Positions 24,051 to 32,011 of a stretch of DNA of 32,613 nucleotides are shown piece after piece. The DNA is from a bacterium UBA4637. Its GTDB lineage: Bacteria; Bacteroidota; Bacteroidia; Bacteroidales; Bacteroidaceae. Every line of letters starts with the position of its first letter. Position 1 is the stretch's first letter. The translations under genes and the position numbers were made by a program. The stretch lies in assembly GCA_002405875.1 (NCBI GenBank), contig DHMR01000061.1:1-32613 (forward strand). Direction: 5' to 3'. The notes beneath the pieces are model-generated. The model searched no databases, was not told where the DNA came from, and saw only the letters and a program-made list of their open reading frames with translations.

Positions 24051-25079
24051 TTAGTTTTTAAGTTTCAAATCCTTGAAGAACCGAATCCCCTTCACATAAT
24101 ACTGCCACAAAATAGAAATATCATAAATTTGGGGGATAATCGTCTCCTTACGTACAGCTTGAATTTTCCCACGTTTTTGCGCAAACTCGGGCTTCCAAGC
24201 CTTAAAATCTCTGCGAGCCTTGAATACCGCCTTGAAATCTCCCCAATTATGATGAAGAACGAGCATTTCGAAAGCAGCCAAATAATCCAAGAACCATCTT
24301 ACCCTCATGACGTGGTCCAAATCCTGATCAGACAGATTCTTATAGAGCATCGTCAAATTGTTTCTGAAATTCAAATAGGTTTTCATGGGATTGCCTTTTG
24401 GAAGAGTACCTCCACCCACATGATACACTTCACTCTCCGGAATACAATAAATCTTACGTCCCATCAAGCGCAATCGCCAACAAAGATCAATCTCTTCGTT
24501 ATGCGCAAAGAAACGAGCATCCAAACCTTCTGCATCCCAATAGTCTTTAGACCGAATCATCATACAGGCCCCCGTTGCCCATAAAATCTCCTGCTGGTAA
24601 TCATATTGACCATTATCCTGCTCCACTGTGCCAAAGATTCGCCCGCGGCAAAAAGGATAACCATATTTGTCAATGAAACCTCCACAAGCTCCCGCATACT
24701 CAAAATTGTCTTTGTCGGTAGCAGACAACAATTTGGGCTGGCAAGCGGCTACCTGCGGATGAGAATCCATAAATTCGATAAGAGGCGTAAGCCAATGATG
24801 ACTGACCTCAACGTCACTATTCAACAGTACATAATAGCCAGCCTGTATTTGTTGCAGAGCACGATTATAACCTTCCGCAAACCCAAAATTCTGTTCTAAA
24901 ACAATAGTTTTAACCTGCGGGAACTGCGTCTCTAGGAGATGCATAGATTCATCTGAAGAGCAATTGTCGGCCACCCAAATCTCAGCATCTTGACGAGAAT
25001 ACTCAATTACATTAGGAAGATACTTTGCCAGCATCTTCTGTCCATTCCAATTTAATATTACTATAGCTACCTTTGTCAT
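24051..25079 (-). CDS. GT2-family glycosyltransferase (rhamnosyltransferase-like)
   Basis: The 342-residue protein begins MTKVAIVILNWNGQKMLAKY with the GT-A nucleotide-binding strand, then WVADNCSSDES, the metal-binding-type NSDVEV (77-82), a WATGACMMIR acceptor-site segment and HNEEIDLCWRLRLMGRK, as in GT2 enzymes of the WbbL/RfbN type that build cell-surface glycans. No membrane helix is clear, although the C-terminal IWQYYVKGIRFFKDLK may touch the membrane. The sugar and acceptor cannot be told. A promoter box ends eight bases before the ATG, so the message should be nearly leaderless; DUF4861 follows seven bases downstream. Confidence 0.88.
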   Translation of the reverse strand: MTKVAIVILNWNGQKMLAKYLPNVIEYSRQDAEIWVADNCSSDESMHLLETQFPQVKTIVLEQNFGFAEGYNRALQQIQAGYYVLLNSDVEVSHHWLTPLIEFMDSHPQVAACQPKLLSATDKDNFEYAGACGGFIDKYGYPFCRGRIFGTVEQDNGQYDYQQEILWATGACMMIRSKDYWDAEGLDARFFAHNEEIDLCWRLRLMGRKIYCIPESEVYHVGGGTLPKGNPMKTYLNFRNNLTMLYKNLSDQDLDHVMRVRWFLDYLAAFEMLVLHHNWGDFKAVFKARRDFKAWKPEFAQKRGKIQAVRKETIIPQIYDISILWQYYVKGIRFFKDLKLKN

Positions 25080-25087
25080 AACATCGG

Positions 25088-25117
25088 CAAAGGTACAACT
25101 AATAATTAGAAATCAAA
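25088..25117 (-). promoter_or_regulatory. promoter of the GT2 gene (TTTG-N18-TACCTTTG)
   Basis: Minus strand: TTTG (25117-25114), 18 bases, TACCTTTG (25095-25088). The ATG at 25079 is eight bases past the box, implying a leader of a few bases at most. Confidence 0.7.
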
Positions 25118-25198
25118 AAAGATTGGCAAACATTCTTTGATTTATGTTCATTTTTTAAGGATATTTGCCATTCTGTCAAGCTATAATTAACTAAATGC

Positions 25199-26101
25199 CT
25201 ACCAATCCGTCCTCATTTCCCTCAACTTATTGTTTAAAAGATTGGTAAATTCATAATTTTTCAATCCCCACTTGGGGGCAATCAACAAATCTTTTGGAGA
25301 CTGGCTGACAAACCTTTCCAGCACCAAATCTTTACGCAAACGAGCAATATAGCCAATGATAACATCTATATATTCATCTACGGTATAGACATGGAAGGGA
25401 TGTTGGGCATATTCTTCGGCAAGTCTAGTTCCCTTTATAATTTGCATCTGATGAATCTTCAAGATGTCAAGAGGCAGTGACGATATGATAGGAGCTTGAC
25501 GCAGAGTTTCCTGTGCATTCTCACCAGGCAAACCTACAATAATATGCCCACCCGTAAAGATACCCCGCGCATGAGTACGTTCCACAGCCCGGCGGCTGCA
25601 AGCAAAGTCATGTCCACGATTGATTCGTTTCAATGTCAAGTCATTAGCCGTCTCAATACCATATTCAACCAAGACAAAAGTTCTCTTGCTCAGCCCCTCC
25701 AAATAATCAAGAAGATCATCACTCACACAATCCGGTCGTGTACCGATCACAATCCCCACCACATCTTCTACCTGTAAGGCCTCTTCATACATCTCTCTCA
25801 ATCGAGGCAAAGAAGCATAGGTATTCGTGTAAGCTTGGAAATAGGCTAGATATTTCATCTCTGGATATTTTCGAGAGAAAAAGGTCTTACCTTCCTCCAA
25901 TTGCTCCGTAACCGTTTTTCTCCGATTGCAATAACTCGGGTTAAAGGTACGATTGTCACAATAGGTACATCCGCCTCTAGAGATACGGCCATCTCGATTG
26001 GGGCATGAAAAGCCTGCGTCCACAGCTATTTTTTGGACACGAAAAGCAGGAAACTGTTTGCGTATCCAAGAGCTAAAGTCATTGTAAAAAGATTGCATCA
26101 T
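25199..26101 (-). CDS. TIGR01212 (YhcC-like) radical SAM protein
   Basis: The 300-residue protein shows the family's cluster motif CPNRDGRISRGGCTYC (C33, C45, C48), which differs from the standard CxxxCxxC by the long first gap, then NPSYCNRRKTVTEQL, YFQAYTNTY, GTRPDCVSDDLLDYL, EYGIETAND and HIIVGLPGE. These are the hallmarks of the uncharacterised TIGR01212/YhcC proteins, related to Elp3-type enzymes; the reaction is not known. It begins 43 bases after mtaB on the same strand and is probably transcribed with it, which fits a link to tRNA modification (inference). The start ATG at 26101 gives MMQSFYNDFSSWIRKQF; the second Met is equally possible. Confidence 0.88.
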   Translation of the reverse strand: MMQSFYNDFSSWIRKQFPAFRVQKIAVDAGFSCPNRDGRISRGGCTYCDNRTFNPSYCNRRKTVTEQLEEGKTFFSRKYPEMKYLAYFQAYTNTYASLPRLREMYEEALQVEDVVGIVIGTRPDCVSDDLLDYLEGLSKRTFVLVEYGIETANDLTLKRINRGHDFACSRRAVERTHARGIFTGGHIIVGLPGENAQETLRQAPIISSLPLDILKIHQMQIIKGTRLAEEYAQHPFHVYTVDEYIDVIIGYIARLRKDLVLERFVSQSPKDLLIAPKWGLKNYEFTNLLNNKLREMRTDW

Positions 26102-26144
26102 GACATGATATCATTATAAGTTTTTACTGCTATAAAGTTGAAGT

Positions 26145-27515
26145 TCAATACAAAGCCTCAACCTTAAGCGCAGACTTATCGTAGTTAAAACCGCCCAGGC
26201 GTACTTTAATAAGTTGATTGTCAAACTCCTCCTTGGCCATATCGGGAGCCAATTCCACCCGGATATAATTTTTGGTAAACCCATGCATAGCCTTGCCACG
26301 TGAAGCTTTCTCAAAAAGCACTTCCGCCTCTGTACCTATATACTTAGCATAAAAAGCCTGAGTTTTCTCATCGCTCAATTCCAACAATCTTTTGGAACGC
26401 AGTTTTTTGTCCTTGTCACCAACAACATAGGGAATCTTGAGTGCCGCCGTACCAGGACGCTCCGAATATGGAAAAACATGCAACTGAGTAACAGGGAGTT
26501 CCTTTAGAAATTGGTAACATTCCTCGAAGCACTTAGGAGTCTCCCCCCTACATCCAACCATGACATCTACGCCTATGAATGCATCTGGCATTTTTTCCTT
26601 TATCAAATTTACCTTATGGGCAAACAGCGCCTTATCATATCGACGATGCATCAATTGGAGCACTTCATCGCTACCACTCTGCAATGGAATATGGAAATGG
26701 GGCATAAAAGCCCGACTATGAGCACAATATTCAATTAAAGCATCCTCACAAAGATCTGGTTCAAGGCTTGATATGCGGTACCGTTGAATACCTTCAACTT
26801 GATCCAACGCTTTCACTAAATCCAAAAAACTCTCGTGAGTAGTCTGACCAAAATCACCAATATTGACACCCGTCAGTACAATTTCCTTTCCCCCTTCTTC
26901 TGCTGCTTGTCGGCATTGCTCCACCAAAGAAGCAATACTTGGATTACGAGAGTTACCGCGGGCAAACGGAATTGTACAATAAGTGCAATAGTAGTTACAC
27001 CCATCTTGAACTTTCAAGAAGTAGCGCGTTCGATTGCCACGAGAGCATGAAGGCTGAAAGCTCTTGATGTCCTTGGTTCTTACACTATGGTGTTCATGCA
27101 AGGCTCCCTGACCACAAGAATCAATTTTTTTTTCTAGATTGTATTTCAAAGCCCACGCATCATTAAGATACTGAATTAAATGCGCCTTCTCATTAGCACC
27201 CAAGACCAAATCAACCCCATCAATCTTACTCACATTCTCAGACTCCAACTGAGCATAACAGCCCGTTACGACGACAAAGGCTCCTGGGTTCTCACGTACC
27301 ATACGATGTATCGCCTGACGACATTTATGGTCTGCCACCTCTGTTACCGAGCATGTATTGATCAAACATATATCCGCTTTTTCTCCTTTTTGGGCTGTTC
27401 TCACACCCATATTTTCGAGCATTTTACCAAATGTGGAAGTTTCTGAAAAGTTAAGCTTACAACCAAGCGTATAGTAGGCGGCTTTCTTTCCTTGAAAAGC
27501 TGAGGAATCTATCAT
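26145..27515 (-). CDS. mtaB: MtaB, tRNA ct6A/t6A37 methylthiotransferase
   Basis: MtaB adds a methylthio group to C2 of t6A at position 37 of tRNAs reading ANN codons. The 456-residue protein has the N-terminal methylthiotransferase domain with Cys 19 (TLGCKLNFSE), Cys 55 (NTCSVTEVAD) and Cys 86 (VTGCYAQ) for the auxiliary cluster, the radical SAM motif CNYYCTYC (C173, C177, C180), and a C-terminal TRAM-like part from about 385. TLGCKLN and NTCSVT point to MtaB rather than MiaB (GCQMN) or RimO. A possible 28-residue ORF lies 17 bases upstream; the TIGR01212 gene follows. Confidence 0.92.
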   Translation of the reverse strand: MIDSSAFQGKKAAYYTLGCKLNFSETSTFGKMLENMGVRTAQKGEKADICLINTCSVTEVADHKCRQAIHRMVRENPGAFVVVTGCYAQLESENVSKIDGVDLVLGANEKAHLIQYLNDAWALKYNLEKKIDSCGQGALHEHHSVRTKDIKSFQPSCSRGNRTRYFLKVQDGCNYYCTYCTIPFARGNSRNPSIASLVEQCRQAAEEGGKEIVLTGVNIGDFGQTTHESFLDLVKALDQVEGIQRYRISSLEPDLCEDALIEYCAHSRAFMPHFHIPLQSGSDEVLQLMHRRYDKALFAHKVNLIKEKMPDAFIGVDVMVGCRGETPKCFEECYQFLKELPVTQLHVFPYSERPGTAALKIPYVVGDKDKKLRSKRLLELSDEKTQAFYAKYIGTEAEVLFEKASRGKAMHGFTKNYIRVELAPDMAKEEFDNQLIKVRLGGFNYDKSALKVEALY

Positions 27516-27532
27516 AAAATTAAAAGATAAAC

Positions 27533-27619
27533 TTATTTGAATCTATTATAATACGAAAGCAAAGAAGAGGCAACCATTATTCCAAAGATTGCCAACAGGC
27601 CAAGTCCTCCTCTAATCAT
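27533..27619 (-). CDS. possible 28-residue membrane peptide upstream of mtaB
   Basis: A minus-strand ATG at 27619 opens MIRGGLGLLAIFGIMVASSL followed by LSYYNRFK and a TAA at 27533-27535. It is a single hydrophobic helix with basic ends, 17 bases upstream of mtaB and after a strong terminator, so it would be the first gene of the mtaB transcript. Its AGAGGAGGA stretch lies just inside the start, not before it. No promoter box is clear. Too short to prove from one sequence. Confidence 0.35.
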   Translation of the reverse strand: MIRGGLGLLAIFGIMVASSLLSYYNRFK

Positions 27620-27642
27620 TCGGGCAAGACTGGCTAAAAACG

Positions 27643-27670
27643 AAAAAGCCGCTAGACCGAAGTCCAGCGG
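27643..27670 (-). terminator. terminator with TTCG tetraloop after the 57-residue lipoprotein
   Basis: Minus strand: CCGCTGGAC, TTCG loop, GTCTAGCGG (27670-27649), then CTTTTT. A stable nine-position stem with an UUCG loop, one G-U/mismatch-type pair, 39 bases after the lipoprotein stop. Confidence 0.9.
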
Positions 27671-27708
27671 TTGTTTCTCTCATTTTTCGTTCGTCAAGTA
27701 ATTCTAAA

Positions 27709-27882
27709 TTACTTTGCAGAATCAGCAGCTGTTGTATCAGCAGCAGCAGTTGTGTCAGCAGCAGTTGTATCTACTGTTGTTGTGTCAGAATCAGCAGAAG
27801 CTGTGTTCTGAGCTGTTTTGTTACCACAAGATGCGAAAGAGATAGCTGCGATAGCTACGAACATTAAAACTAATTTCTTCAT
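27709..27882 (-). CDS. small Ala/Thr/Asp-rich lipoprotein (57 residues)
   Basis: From ATG 27882 the minus strand encodes MKKLVLMFVAIAAISFASCG, a clean lipoprotein signal with lipobox SFASC (Cys 19), then a low-complexity tail of repeated DTTAAD-type units (DTTTVDTTAADTTAAADTT) ending DSAK. The mature part is only about 39 residues and has no folded domain, so it may be an envelope spacer or an abundant small lipoprotein. The gene has a -7 box about 50 bases upstream and a very strong terminator downstream, which together suggest high expression as a single-gene unit. Similar small Thr/Ala-rich lipoproteins are common in Bacteroidetes. Function unknown. Confidence 0.75.
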   Translation of the reverse strand: MKKLVLMFVAIAAISFASCGNKTAQNTASADSDTTTVDTTAADTTAAADTTAADSAK

Positions 27883-27933
27883 TTTCTTTGCTTTTTAAAT
27901 CTGTAAAACAATCATTTGTTTATTAAAACGCTG

Positions 27934-27941
27934 CAAAGGTA
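27934..27941 (-). promoter_or_regulatory. -7 box (TACCTTTG) for the small lipoprotein
   Basis: Minus strand TACCTTTG, start expected near 27929 with a leader of about 47 bases to the ATG at 27882. No TTTG at the -33 position. Confidence 0.5.
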
Positions 27942-28194
27942 AGTATTTTTTCGATACGTTGTTCTTTTTTTTTTGTTTTTTTTTAGGCCCATTTTGTAAC
28001 ATTTTTACAAGTTGCTAATAACCAACAACTTACAAACTGCTAACAAAGGTTAAAGTTTTTGACTTCTAGAACAGCTGCCTCTTTTTAACACTTTTCTTGT
28101 TTTTAGGCTTCCCTCTCAACGTTCCAAAACATCCAAGAATTTTCCACCCGACACGATGTTTTACCTACTCCATCAACAAGGCTAAGAAGCCATA
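27942..28194. other. intergenic stretch between the lipoprotein and the esterase-like gene
   Basis: No gene is seen. The stretch holds a long T-rich run (27965-27985) and, just after the esterase-like stop, a small GGCT-TCTT-AGCC palindrome on the minus strand (about 28189-28178) that could be a weak 3' structure. No convincing terminator was found. Confidence 0.45.
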
Positions 28195-29400
28195 CTAACG
28201 AATCACGATTGTTTTGAAATAGTCTTTGAGCACTCCTGCATACTGATTTTGAGAATCAGAAAGCAATATCACAACTTGAGAACCATCTCTCAATTTAGGT
28301 CCAAGGCACATACCTTCATAGTTGGCGAACGATCTATCAAACAAACTAAGTCTAGTAACCCATTCTGCCAATAACACCTTATTTAAATATAAGGAATCAA
28401 CACTCAGCTTTTCTTCTAAAGTTCCCTGTCCAAATGAATCTGGCGCAGAAAGGACAGGAAGAGGAGAGAAAGAACTTGGGTCTACCACATAAATTTTGCA
28501 GCGGCAAAAAGCCCCCATCTTTATTTTGGGGATGAATGCCTCACGTTCCAACACCATCAACTTTCCATCAGGCAAAGCACATAGTTCACTCACTCCCATA
28601 ACGTAAGTTTGCGCTTTTTTCTTTGTCGAAGGTTTGTCCATCAGATAAGCATATTCAGCCCGTAAAGGATGAAACTTTCCATGCTTTCCTGTTGCTCCCC
28701 AATCAAAACATAACAATCTCAACTTGTTAGCATTTCCATTTTGAGGAGTCGCAGGTTCTCCATCGCACCTCAAAGTGCTTTCAGGCATTGTCCACAAGTA
28801 TCGACGAAGAGTATCGAATGCCAAGGACTCAAAATTATAGTTTGGATAAAAAACAGCAGAATTAGCCTTCCATTCCCAAAAATCCTTTTTGCGAGCCAAA
28901 GCATCGCCCCCCATAGCTGCAGAGTTGGATATCGGATACTCTTTCAAGGAACAAAGCCCTTCACTTGCGACAACAAGAGTACTATCAGAAACTTTAGCGA
29001 TAGCTTCATGATCATACCCCACTCTTCCCCCATTGGCTTCTTGACTCCTCGGATTATTGTATTTTGAATCAATATACTCAGAAAAGCCCAAATATTCAAC
29101 ATGGCTCAACTCACCAGTTTCCCGATTTACCTGTATTCGAAAATTAAAATACAATGCGCTATCCGACTTATCACTAACGACCGCATAGACATCATCATGC
29201 AGATGAGTTATACCACTATAGTTGCCGGGGGGAACAGACTTCGGAAAAGATTTCTGTTCAAATTCTTTAACCAAGCGCCAGCTCTTGCGTGCCTCCTGGT
29301 CCGACAAAAATCTATATGCGTTTCCTTTGGCAGCCATGCTTCCAGCAAAACACGACAGCGAAGCACCCCAAAACAAGACTCTATATATAGCAGTTTTCAT
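28195..29400 (-). CDS. secreted esterase-like-activity-of-phytase family protein
   Basis: The 401-residue protein has a signal peptide (MKTAIYRVLFWGASLSCFAG) and matches the phytase-like beta-propeller family known as 'esterase-like activity of phytase' (PF13449): NYSGITHLHDDVYAVVSDKS (60-79), GYDHEAIAKV, NFESLAFD, VSELCALPDGKLMVLEREA and NYEGMCLGP carry the conserved acidic residues that usually hold calcium or catalyse. The substrate in Bacteroidetes is unknown; phosphate-ester cleavage is the general idea. It starts 41 bases after the phosphopantetheinyl transferase gene and may share its transcript. Confidence 0.82.
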   Translation of the reverse strand: MKTAIYRVLFWGASLSCFAGSMAAKGNAYRFLSDQEARKSWRLVKEFEQKSFPKSVPPGNYSGITHLHDDVYAVVSDKSDSALYFNFRIQVNRETGELSHVEYLGFSEYIDSKYNNPRSQEANGGRVGYDHEAIAKVSDSTLVVASEGLCSLKEYPISNSAAMGGDALARKKDFWEWKANSAVFYPNYNFESLAFDTLRRYLWTMPESTLRCDGEPATPQNGNANKLRLLCFDWGATGKHGKFHPLRAEYAYLMDKPSTKKKAQTYVMGVSELCALPDGKLMVLEREAFIPKIKMGAFCRCKIYVVDPSSFSPLPVLSAPDSFGQGTLEEKLSVDSLYLNKVLLAEWVTRLSLFDRSFANYEGMCLGPKLRDGSQVVILLSDSQNQYAGVLKDYFKTIVIR

Positions 29401-29441
29401 TCTTACATCCTACATTCATTAAAACCTTACCATACACTCTA

Positions 29442-30077
29442 TCACAAAGCAGCATAGGTCAAAACAAAATCCATTGTTAACTCAAAATCAACAAGCACCT
29501 TGCACTTCGATTTCAAGTCCATGATTTCGCATGACCAGTCAGACATCGTATCAAATGGAGCGACCCTCATTTCCTTAAACTGTAACTTTTCTTCAGAAAA
29601 CAATTTATACACTGTTTCCTTGCCACACCAATGAACAAGCAAGGAGTCTAAATCTGCAGCCTTTTCGTCTTTTCGCAAGAATTTAGAAGCGACACGCTGC
29701 ACCCTATTATCCAGATACTCAATATCTACACCTACCCTTTTATCTTTTGACAAGATCATAGCCGCATAACCCTTCGTATGAGATATACTAATCTGATAAC
29801 CCTTAAACAAAGGTTTTCCATTAAGATCATAGCTGATTTCTCCCAAGTCTGAGATCTTGCGCTTCGAAAGGCCTCTACTGAGCAAAATATCGCACAGCAA
29901 GACACGAGTTGCCAAGAACTCCAGACGTCTAACGTCATTAGTATACCGCCGAGCCAAATCCCCCCGATATTTTTGCGTCCATGGATACCTTTTAAAAAAA
30001 GCATCCACCGACTCTTCTATCTGCCACAATCCCAAGGTTACACCCGGGTATACTTCTCTTACATTTACTAAAGCCAT
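29442..30077 (-). CDS. 4'-phosphopantetheinyl transferase (Sfp type)
   Basis: This enzyme moves the phosphopantetheine arm of CoA to a serine of carrier proteins. The 211-residue protein shows RRLEFLATR (50-58), a CoA-binding motif, NGKPLF, ISISHTKGYAAMIL (96-109), the Mg-binding GVDIE (116-120) and WCGKETVYKL (150-159), where Sfp enzymes have W-x-x-K-E-A; Ala is replaced by Thr. The size is between AcpS and Sfp. In Bacteroidetes it often lies next to gldE and ssb, as here, and may be the housekeeping acyl-carrier-protein enzyme. Its promoter overlaps the gldE terminator. Confidence 0.9.
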   Translation of the reverse strand: MALVNVREVYPGVTLGLWQIEESVDAFFKRYPWTQKYRGDLARRYTNDVRRLEFLATRVLLCDILLSRGLSKRKISDLGEISYDLNGKPLFKGYQISISHTKGYAAMILSKDKRVGVDIEYLDNRVQRVASKFLRKDEKAADLDSLLVHWCGKETVYKLFSEEKLQFKEMRVAPFDTMSDWSCEIMDLKSKCKVLVDFELTMDFVLTYAAL

Positions 30078-30096
30078 ATTATTTTCATTTTGGGGA

Positions 30097-30127
30097 CAAA
30101 ATTAATAAAAAAAAATGAGACAACAAA
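30097..30127 (-). promoter_or_regulatory. promoter of the phosphopantetheinyl transferase gene (TTTG-N19-TAATTTTG)
   Basis: Minus strand: TTTG (30127-30124), 19 bases, TAATTTTG (30104-30097); start near 30092, leader about 15 bases. The -33 TTTG is the end of the gldE terminator's T-tract. Confidence 0.75.
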
Positions 30128-30162
30128 AAAAGAGAGCCAAGATTAAGATTATCTTAGCTCTC
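30125..30162 (-). terminator. intrinsic terminator after gldE
   Basis: Minus strand: GAGAGCTAAGAT (30162-30151) pairs, with one mismatch, with ATCTTGGCTCTC (30143-30132) over a seven-base loop, followed by a run of seven Ts. It starts 18 bases after the gldE stop. Confidence 0.88.
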
Positions 30163-30179
30163 CAATATCTATAATAAGA

Positions 30180-31514
30180 TCACTTCTCTTCTTTCGTTTG
30201 AGGATGTACAGTAACTTTGATCTTGCTAATTCTTCTTTCTTCTACCCCCATGACTTCAAACGTATAATTTTTATACTCAATCTTTTCATGGATACTAGGG
30301 AAATCTCCTTTAAGTTCCAACAACAAACCCGCCAACGTATCAGCATCACCCTCTACATCTTCGAATTCATCATCATCCACATCCAATATCTTACAGAAGT
30401 CTGTAAGCAAAGTCTTACCTTCGAAAATAAATGTATTATAATTCAATTTGGAGTAATATTTCTCCTCTTCGTCATACTCATCATTTATTTCACCAACAAT
30501 TTCCTCCAAGATATCCTCCAGCGTCACAATACCACTAGTACCGCCGAACTCATCCACAACTATAGCGATATGTACCTTGTTTTCCTGGAACTCACGCAGA
30601 AGATCATCGATTTTCTTTGTTTCAGGAACAAAATAAGGCGGACGGATGAGACTTTGCCACCTAAATGTAGCCGGTTTGCCAAGATGAGGAAGCAAATCCT
30701 TGATATAGAGAATACCACGAATGTTATCCGTATTATCTTGATAAACAGGGATTCGACTATAATTATTCTCTACAATACATTTCAGAACTTCAGGATAAGT
30801 ACTTTGAATATCCAAGTCGACCACATTTTGGCGACTCGTCATCACCTCTTTAGCTGTTTCATCACCAAAACGAATGATGCCTTTCAGCATACTTTGCTCA
30901 TCCTTGATATCATCCTTATCCGTTAGTTCCAAAGCTTGTTCCAAGTCGTCCACACTCAAGACGTGATTTTCTTTCTTAACAACTTTCTCGGCGAGCATTC
31001 CGCTCTTCAGCAGTACATTCTCCAAAGGCCAGAATAGCTTTCGAACAAAAAGTATTCCCCCTACAAAACGGCGACAGAACTGTAATGGGTTCTTCCGACT
31101 ATATACCTTTGGCATAATTTCACCAAAAAGAAGGAGCAAGAATGTAAGGAGGACTGTAATAATAAGAAATTGCAACCAGTATGCCTTTGGACCAAACACC
31201 ACAATGCCTGCAAAGACATAATTCAAGAGCATAATGATGGTTACATTCACAAAATTATTCGTAATGAGAATGGTCGCAAGTGTACGTTCCGAATCATCAC
31301 GTAACATTCGAATATTCTTGTCGGTGGAAGTTTTTTCATCTTCCAATTCATCGACATCGGTAGGAGAAAGACTGAAGAAAGCAATCTCCGAACCACTAGC
31401 AAACGCTGACACTAAAAGCAAAATTGCAGCCAAGAAAGCAGCAATTACAACTCCTACAGAAGGCGAATGTAATGAAACATCGCCAAGAGCATCACTTATA
31501 ATAGAGAAATCCAA
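30180..31514 (-). CDS. gldE: GldE-type CNNM/CorC membrane protein
   Basis: The 444-residue protein follows the hemolysin/CNNM plan: an N-terminal DUF21 membrane domain with helices at about 18-42, 88-110 and 112-135 and the SGSEIAFFSL motif, a CBS-domain pair (about 205-335; EVMTSRQNVVDLD, YSRIPVYQD, GILYIKDLL, HIAIVVDEFGGTSGIVTLED), and a C-terminal CorC_HlyC domain with the acidic IVGEINDEYDEEE and DVEGDADTLAGLL stretches. Relatives carry Mg or other divalent ions; GldE was named from Flavobacterium gliding, where it works with GldD. It begins 11 bases after ssb, the arrangement usual in Bacteroidetes, and ends at a strong terminator. Confidence 0.9.
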   Translation of the reverse strand: MDFSIISDALGDVSLHSPSVGVVIAAFLAAILLLVSAFASGSEIAFFSLSPTDVDELEDEKTSTDKNIRMLRDDSERTLATILITNNFVNVTIIMLLNYVFAGIVVFGPKAYWLQFLIITVLLTFLLLLFGEIMPKVYSRKNPLQFCRRFVGGILFVRKLFWPLENVLLKSGMLAEKVVKKENHVLSVDDLEQALELTDKDDIKDEQSMLKGIIRFGDETAKEVMTSRQNVVDLDIQSTYPEVLKCIVENNYSRIPVYQDNTDNIRGILYIKDLLPHLGKPATFRWQSLIRPPYFVPETKKIDDLLREFQENKVHIAIVVDEFGGTSGIVTLEDILEEIVGEINDEYDEEEKYYSKLNYNTFIFEGKTLLTDFCKILDVDDDEFEDVEGDADTLAGLLLELKGDFPSIHEKIEYKNYTFEVMGVEERRISKIKVTVHPQTKEEK

Positions 31515-31525
31515 TTGATATAATA

Positions 31526-31993
31526 TTAAAATGGTAAACTATCATCCTTCGGATTTGAGGCAGAAGAAGACAAAGATGAACCTGAGGCACTCGAGTTCTG
31601 AGTCCTCTCTCCTAAAGACTGAGCACTAGCAGTAGACTGGCTTTCTCCCGCAGGTTGCTTATAATTCTTAGGTGTAAGCATCTCCATGTTATCGACATAG
31701 ATTTCAGTAACATAGTGACGTTTTCCTTGTTTATCATCATAGACTCGGTATCTCACCTTGCCCTCAACGTAAAGTTTGTCTCCTTTGCGAACATATCGTT
31801 CTACAATTTTCGCAAGAGAACGATAAAAGATCAAGTTATGCCAATCTGTATGATCTGGTACTTGCGTACCATTTGCCAAGACATACCCTTTTTCCGTTGT
31901 TGCCAGGGAAACTTGAGCAACAGCTTGGTCGGCATCATAATAACGGACATCTGGATCCTTACCGACATTACCGATTAACATAACCTTATTCAT
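31526..31993 (-). CDS. ssb: SSB, single-stranded DNA-binding protein
   Basis: The 155-residue protein begins MNKVMLIGNVGKDPDVRYYD, the start of the OB fold, continues with WHNLIFYRSLAKIVERYVRK and GDKLYVEGKVRYRVYDD up to about 110, then a Ser/Gln-rich flexible linker (SQSTASAQSLGERTQNSSAS), and ends with the acidic tip DDSLPF that recruits repair and replication proteins. All parts of a housekeeping SSB are present. It lies 18 bases after an unrecognised gene and 11 before gldE, in one likely transcript. Confidence 0.95.
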   Translation of the reverse strand: MNKVMLIGNVGKDPDVRYYDADQAVAQVSLATTEKGYVLANGTQVPDHTDWHNLIFYRSLAKIVERYVRKGDKLYVEGKVRYRVYDDKQGKRHYVTEIYVDNMEMLTPKNYKQPAGESQSTASAQSLGERTQNSSASGSSLSSSASNPKDDSLPF

Positions 31994-32011
31994 AATCTCA
32001 AATACGATACA

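Noticed and set aside
23787..24584. 265-codon plus-strand frame opposite DUF4861 and GT2
   Set aside because: Spans two real genes on the other strand and has no family features.
26102..26144. ATGATATCAT palindrome between mtaB and the TIGR01212 gene
   Set aside because: Ten bases in a 43-base AT-rich gap; too short to support an operator or terminator.
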